Source: Cochliopodium minus
Taxonomy: Eukaryota; Discosea; Himatismenida; Cochliopodiidae
NCBI GenBank assembly: GCA_024220525.1
Contig: JAMYWO010000055.1
Span: forward strand, 100,124-110,331
Direction of reading: 5' to 3'
DNA length: 10,208 bases
Position 1 is the first letter of the stretch. Every line of letters starts with the position of its first letter. A program made the translations under genes and the position numbers. The notes under the pieces were generated by a model. That model was not told the origin of the DNA. It was given only the letters and a program-made list of their open reading frames with translations, and ran no database searches. Of the stretch, positions 7,119 to 10,208 are shown in pieces.

Positions 7119-9348
7119 CCGATACCATGAGGATAAAAGGTACGATACAAACTTTTTCTCACAATTTCATCGACAGAATAACCCTTTATGATGCCCAAAT
7201 CAACCAATACTTTGGAAAGCAAATAAACAGAACTCAAATGTAACGCCCCCACAGTGTTTGATTTTTTACATTGTGAAATTAATTCTAATTGGGTGTTTAA
7301 CACCTAAAATAATAATTTAATTTTTTTAAATTTCATTTTTTAATTTAATTTTTTTTTTCTTTTCATTTTATTTTTTAATTAATTTTTTTAAAAATTTTAA
7401 ATTTTTATATGTTAATTTTTTTTACTCCTTCGTACAATGCTTTTTGAGCAGGAGAAAACTTTCCGTTGACAGGATAAGTCCTAGTGATGTCAGATGAATA
7501 ACAGTAATACTCCGATCCCGCATCAATCAAAACCTAATAAAAAGATCAAATAATCAATTTGATTTTTATTTTATTCAATCATAACATTTCATTTTTTATT
7601 TTTTATTTTTTATTTTTTATTTTTATTATTATTGTTTATTTTTATTATTTATAATGTTTTTTTTATATTACCAATTCACCATCTTTTACGATGTTGTCGT
7701 TGAAGACATAGTGGAGTGTGTTGGCACTAATTCCTCCTGCAACTACTGGCGGATAAGCTAATCTTTGAGCCCCTCCTAAAAAATTTAAAATTTAAAATTT
7801 AAAATTTAAAATAAAAAATTTAAAATAAAAAATAAAAACAAATAAAAATAATAAATAATAAATGATAATTAATAATTAATATAATAATAAAAAATAAAAA
7901 TAAAAATAAAAATAAAAAAATAAAAAATAAAAAATAAAAAATATATGTATAAATTCTTTTTCTTATAATTTTTCTCACCTTTAATACATTCAAATTCTAA
8001 CAAAGCATCCAAAAAAGACTCTTCTACGTTGGGTTTTGATTGTCTCATGGTGGAAATGAAGGCCTGTGTAGAAATTTTGGCGGCTTTAGTCAAAATTTCT
8101 TTTTCTATCTTTGTTTTGATCCATCTTTTCTGATGAATGAAATTAACCAAATTTGTGTCCACATTATTAGGTACTTTTAAAATAAATAAAAAAATAAAAA
8201 TAAAAAAATAAAAAATGATGAAAAAAAATAGAAGTTGATATGAAAATAAAAAAATAAAGAAACAAAGTAAAAATAAAAATTTTTGTTTTAATTTCTCAAT
8301 AAAATTTTCTTTTTTTTTTTTTTTAAAAAAAAAATTACAAAGAGGAGATATTTGTTTGTAAAGAGTGGTGGATCTATCATGTGGAGTATAATAAACATTA
8401 CGGGAATTTTTAATTATTTTGGAGAGAACAGTATCAATTTCGTCGTTTTTGTAAGCAACGTTAGCACCGAAATCGGAGACAGCCCGCTCAGTGCCTGTTC
8501 TGGTTCCGTCCCACATTTCTCTGTCTGGAATTTTTGCTGGGACAAACAATTCATATGATGTTTCCCCGTTTTTGTCTTTTCCTAATTTTATTTTAATGAG
8601 ATTTTTAATTTTCAAATTAACTTTTTCTAAAGTTTTTTTCTTTTTATTTCTCAATATTTTTTCCCAGATTTATTTAGTTTCATATTATCATTTTTTTTAT
8701 TTTTTTTTTAAAATGAGTAAAACATTTCAAATTGTCATTGAAGATTAAAATTTTTTTTGTTAAATTTAATATTTTTTTGGTGAATGAATGATTTTTTTTT
8801 TTATCTTTTTAAATGTTTGTGTTTCAATTAAGTAGATAAGAATTATTAGTTTAATATTATCAAGTTAATTGAATGTACAATAAAAATAGCAATCTGTTTC
8901 ACCAAAATATTTTTTTTCTTACTCAAAGCTATCAATGAATTGGGTTCTCCGAATCCACTGAAATACCAGAAATCAGTATGTTGTCTGAATCTATAAGGAA
9001 TATCATTTGTCATTATCTCTGTGGTGTTGGATTCTATCAAGACAACAGAATCATTCGGTATATTCTTCATGAAATCATCTCTTCTTTCTTTGTATTCAGT
9101 GATAGGAACACCCACAGTCACTATAAATTTTTTATGATTCAAAATAAATTTAATCTTTATAATTGATATGGCTTTTGCATAACTGAAATGTCTTTATATA
9201 TTGGATTTCTTTTACATTCATTCTTTGAAAGGAGATGTGGATGCGAAAAATTGTTTGGCTGTCCATGTAATCTTATTGCATATCCCCTTTTATTGATATT
9301 CCTAAATATATTCAAATATTTCTTGTTTTTGGAGATTGATTTAAACAT
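7119..9348 (-). CDS. Mitochondrial Xaa-Pro aminopeptidase 3 (XPNPEP3/Icp55-like), C-terminus missing
   Basis: This M24B metallopeptidase removes an N-terminal residue from imported mitochondrial proteins in yeast (Icp55) and is XPNPEP3 in animals. Seven exons on the minus strand join in phase: 9348-9216, 9120-8923, 8581-8339, 8173-7979, 7775-7672, 7533-7426 and 7303-7119, giving 388 residues plus two bases. The start at 9348 follows an in-frame TAG. The N-terminus ([20 protein letters not shown]) is basic and lacks acidic residues, like a mitochondrial presequence. Family landmarks follow: [57 protein letters not shown], and the metal ligands Asp295 and Asp306 in LIDAG..........[10 protein letters not shown]. 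The last exon reaches YPHGI. The remaining metal ligands (the second His of HGxGH and two Glu), about 110 residues in human, would lie on exons lost at 7118. The breakage looks like assembly rather than pseudogenisation, because every exon present is intact. Confidence 0.92.
7776..7978 (-). repeat. A/T simple repeats in an XPNPEP3 intron
   Basis: This 203-base intron (donor GTGAG, acceptor TTTTTTAG on the minus strand) contains AAAATTT units at about 7779-7812 and AAAAAT units at about 7880-7941 on the plus strand. No coding or structural signal is seen. Confidence 0.7.
8582..8922 (-). other. Long XPNPEP3 intron (341 bases), nothing convincing inside
   Basis: The donor GTAAG follows codon base A (phase 1) and the acceptor AAATTAG precedes GA AAA GAC. 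The plus strand holds an 11-codon frame at 8713-8748 ([11 protein letters not shown]) that is too short to support. Removing the whole stretch joins SLIAL to [14 protein letters not shown], in step with human XPNPEP3, so no exon appears to be missing. Confidence 0.65.
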
Positions 9349-9522
9349 CTATGATCAATATTTTTTTATTTTTTCCATTTTTAAAGTCCAAAAATTTATT
9401 TCACAAATTTAGTTGAAGTTATTAACATTAACACAGATCCATATTGAAGTAACTAAAAAATTAAATCAAGTATTCATATTTAGATATTGAGTGTTTGAAA
9501 GGAAGAATAAAAATTAAAAAAA
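9349..9522. promoter_or_regulatory. Divergent promoter region of XPNPEP3 and calnexin
   Basis: 174 bases lie between the two start codons, which point away from each other, so both promoters must be here if transcripts have short leaders. The calnexin ATG is preceded by an A-rich stretch (AAAAATTAAAAAAA). No ER-stress element (CCAAT-N9-CCACG) is visible. Confidence 0.5.
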
Positions 9523-10081
9523 ATGAAAACAATCTTTTTGATAGGAATTTTATTTTTTTTCATATGTGCTATCAATTGTAACGAAATACCAAGTGATACT
9601 TTTCTCTTTGAGAATTTTCAAAATGGATTTGGAAAATGGCAGATATCAAAGGATTCAAAATATCAAGGTGATTATAATCAAAAATTATTGCTTATTTTAA
9701 ATTCTATTCTATTCCTTTATCATTATTTTTACCTAATAGGAATTATGACTCATCATATTTTTTCTTAACATTTTTTTTTTTTTAAAAGGTACATGGAGTA
9801 TTGGAGAACCAGAATCTGATTCATTTGTTGGAATAAAAGGTGATTCATATTTGGTTGCTAATGATGCAGCTAAACATCATTCCATCTACCGAAAATTCGA
9901 CAAGGTATTGGACAATTCTGCCAATAAGGATTTGGTGATCCAATATGAAGTGAAATATCAGAAGGGATTGACTTGTGGAGGATCTTATATCAAATTATTG
10001 AGAAGCCCCTTGGAAAAATTTGGAGGAGATTCACCTTACATAATCATGTTTGGACCTGATAAATGTGGGACAACAAATAAG
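9523..10081 (+). CDS. Calnexin, exons 1 and 2 (signal peptide and start of lectin domain)
   Basis: Exons are 9523-9667 and 9789-10081; the 121-base intron (donor GTGATT, acceptor TTTAAAAG) splits a Gly codon. The protein begins with a signal peptide (MKTIFLIGILFFFICAINC), then FENF..GFGKW, GTWSIGEP, and the calreticulin-family lectin segments LTCGGSYIKL and YIIMFGPDKCG. These hold the two disulfide cysteines and the Tyr, Lys, Tyr and Met that contact the glucose in mammalian calnexin. Exon 2 ends TTNK at donor GTAAAAAG (10082), phase 0. The next residues expected in the family (VHFIFRH) are exactly those opening the exon at 396, so this is the missing 5' part of that gene: 145+293+571+512 bases make 506 codons plus stop. 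It is not a second, truncated calnexin. Confidence 0.93.
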
Positions 10082-10145
10082 GTAAAAAGACAAAAATTAT
10101 AATAATATTTGACCAAAACAAACGAAATCATTTAGACATGTCCAA
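10082..10145 (+). other. 5' part of the large calnexin intron
   Basis: The donor GTAAAAAG begins at 10082. Bases 10133-10155 (TAGACATGTCC... to ACAAC) form the left arm of an inverted repeat whose right arm is 53-77 (GTTGTAATA... to CATCCCTA) after the ends are joined. The rest is A/T-rich. Confidence 0.8.
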
Positions 10146-10208
10146 ATATTACAACTTTGTTAGTGGATATAAAATTTTTACTAACAAAATTTGAACTGTT
10201 GTAATATT
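10146..10208. repeat. Terminal direct repeat, right copy
   Basis: Identical over all 63 bases to 1-63. Removing one copy gives a unit of 10,145 bases, with calnexin continuous across the seam. Confidence 0.95.

Noticed and set aside
8713-8748. An 11-codon plus-strand peptide
   Set aside because: It is too short, lies in an intron of the opposite-strand gene, and has no support beyond an ATG and a stop.
7119-9348. XPNPEP3 as a pseudogene because its catalytic C-terminus is absent
   Set aside because: Every exon present is intact and in phase, and the loss begins exactly at a donor that runs into the N, so missing sequence is more likely than decay.
1-10208. The window as a plasmid, virus or other natural circular element
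   Set aside because: All genes are ordinary intron-bearing nuclear genes with no replication, capsid or mobilisation gene. The end overlap plus the gap at 7040 is better explained by a rotated assembly, though a circle is not excluded.

Overview
This is a stretch of nuclear DNA from an A+T-rich single-celled eukaryote, probably an amoeboid protist. I cannot name the lineage. The reasons are short GT-AG introns (about 50 to 350 bases where both ends are visible), an ER calnexin, a nuclear-pore protein, a mitochondrial-type peptidase with a presequence, long asparagine runs of the kind seen in Dictyostelium, and introns made almost wholly of A/T low-complexity DNA. TAA and TGA both appear as stops. 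No rRNA, tRNA, CRISPR or bacterial gene is visible.

Layout: 1-1541 (+) holds the 3' two thirds of a calnexin gene. 1638-2774 (-) is an intronless Nup42/NUPL2-type nucleoporin with two CCCH fingers and a poly-Asn body. 2943-3157 (+) is a spliced gene for a protein of about 49 residues. 3305-6956 (+) is a nine-exon gene for a protein of repeated SPRY-like modules, still open at its 3' end. 6957-7118 is an A/T palindrome with a single N at 7040. 7119-9348 (-) is seven exons of a mitochondrial Xaa-Pro aminopeptidase 3 (XPNPEP3/Icp55) gene that lacks its C-terminal exons. 9523-10081 (+) is the 5' part of calnexin, and the window then ends inside an intron.

The most informative observation concerns the molecule itself. 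Bases 1-63 and 10146-10208 are identical. When the ends are overlapped there, the two calnexin pieces join in phase across one intron with no residue missing, giving a 506-residue protein. By contrast, two unrelated convergent genes both break off at the N, each immediately after a 5' splice donor. The simplest reading is that the window is a rotated assembly: the true chromosomal order would be XPNPEP3(-), calnexin(+), Nup42(-), small gene(+), SPRY gene(+), with the join at the N artificial. A real circle, or a tandem array of about 10.1 kb plus a gap, is the alternative.

The genes do not form one pathway: ER folding, mRNA export, mitochondrial presequence trimming, and two proteins of unknown role. 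They are ordinary closely packed neighbours. Divergent starts are 174 bases apart (XPNPEP3/calnexin), and convergent stops are 96 bases apart (calnexin/Nup42). I saw no defence, mobile or biosynthetic system beyond a hairpin element in the large calnexin intron.
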